From: Desulfarculaceae bacterium
Lineage (GTDB): Bacteria > Desulfobacterota > Desulfarculia > Desulfarculales > Desulfarculaceae
Assembly (NCBI GenBank): GCA_021737645.1
Contig: JAIPDO010000039.1
Span: 1 to 37,489, forward strand
DNA: 37,489 nucleotides
Reading direction: 5' to 3'
This document shows, one piece after another, positions 37,091 to 37,489 of this stretch (positions within the stretch are counted from its first letter, which is position 1; every line of letters begins with the position of its first letter). A model generated the notes under the pieces. That model worked only from the letters and a program-made list of their open reading frames with translations. It was not told the DNA's origin and ran no database searches. A program made the position numbers and the translations under genes.

Positions 37091-37489
37091 ATGGAATTCA
37101 GTTCGTTACAGATATTTTTGGCCGTGGCTCAGGAGGGTGGGGTGTCCAAGGCCGCCCAAAAGTTGAACTACGTGCAATCCAATGTGACCGCGCGCATCCG
37201 CAAGCTGGAGGAGGAGCTGGGGGTGAGCCTGTTTTACCGGCGGCCCCGGGGCATGAGCTTGACCCCGGCCGGCGAATTGCTGATGCAATATGCCCAAAAG
37301 GCGCTGCGCCTGATGGAGGAGGCCCAAAAAGAGGTGACCCAGCAGGCCGAGGTGGGGGGCAAGTTGAACCTGGGCTCCCTGGGCTCAACCGCCGCGGTGC
37401 GCCTGCCCGGCCTGTTGACCGCCTATCACCAACAATTTCCGGCCGTGGAGATCAAAGTGTCCACCGGCCGCTTGCACGACCTCATGGAG
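37091..37489 (+). CDS. LysR-family transcriptional regulator, 3' end outside window
   Basis: The first 133 residues of a LysR-type regulator. The N-terminal helix-turn-helix is complete: MEFSSLQIFLAVAQEGGVSKAAQKLNYVQSNVTARIRKLEEELGVSLFYRRPRG, then the linker helix TPAGELLMQYAQKALRLMEEAQ. The effector domain begins KLNLGSLGSTAAVRLPGLLTAYHQQFPAVEIKVSTG, close to the opening of CysB/YtlI-like and many other family members. The ATG at 37091 follows a GGGGGA motif. The gene runs off the window with no stop. The upstream ATC-N9-GAT palindrome points to autoregulation, and the divergent small membrane protein gene is a possible target. Confidence 0.93.
   Translation, partial: MEFSSLQIFLAVAQEGGVSKAAQKLNYVQSNVTARIRKLEEELGVSLFYRRPRGMSLTPAGELLMQYAQKALRLMEEAQKEVTQQAEVGGKLNLGSLGSTAAVRLPGLLTAYHQQFPAVEIKVSTGRLHDLME

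Overview
The window looks like a piece of chromosome from an anaerobic, GC-rich member of the Desulfobacterota (former Deltaproteobacteria), perhaps Desulfarculales-like. The reasons are the strongly G/C-biased third codon positions, rubrerythrin and Tpx in place of catalase, TRAP transport coupled to CoA-ester chemistry, two DUF169 proteins, a DUF6125-type protein, a TatT-like lipoprotein-type protein and a molybdopterin/tungstopterin oxidoreductase. This placement is inference; no rRNA or other marker gene is present. I see no tRNA, rRNA, CRISPR array or transposase gene.

Layout. 0-3.5 kb: a cation/Ca2+ antiporter cut by the window edge, an MscS channel and a TauE/SafE permease. 3.5-5.8 kb: an amtB-PII operon with a good sigma-54 promoter and two pairs of NtrC-like sites far upstream. 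6-9.6 kb: a YhhN-type lysoplasmalogenase, a TatT-like protein, and a translationally coupled cysE-cysK pair for cysteine synthesis. 9.6-13.3 kb: Hsp20, two lipoproteins and a TolC-family protein. 13.3-18.3 kb: an NmrA/SDR-DUF2867 protein, rubrerythrin divergent from thiol peroxidase (a peroxide-defence pair with a Fur/PerR-like box), a SpoIIAA-like protein, TetR, and a DUF6125-type protein.

18.5-32.2 kb is the metabolic heart of the window. A molybdopterin oxidoreductase diverges from a DUF169 gene. A FadR-type GntR regulator follows, then one long co-directional run: TRAP transporter (dctPQM), two class III CoA-transferases, a MaoC/FAS1-type hydratase, a second DUF169 and an acyl-CoA synthetase. 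Together these would import an organic acid, attach CoA by two routes (transfer or ATP-dependent ligation), and hydrate or dehydrate the thioester. The substrate cannot be read from the sequence. 32.2-37.5 kb: a small lipoprotein/Cys-rich/DUF3047 operon, an asnB-nitrilase pair, a small membrane protein, and a LysR regulator cut by the window end.

The most unusual layer is not protein coding. Six copies of a ~120-nt palindromic element lie between genes (9557, 10557, 18353, 30225, 32161, 33819). Their primary sequences drift, but the outer and central stems are kept by compensatory base changes. Four copies begin soon after a stop codon in the sense direction. The other two, in the opposite orientation, sit inside ~252-257 bp units bounded by ~18-22 bp inverted repeats, like a non-autonomous mobile element (MITE).
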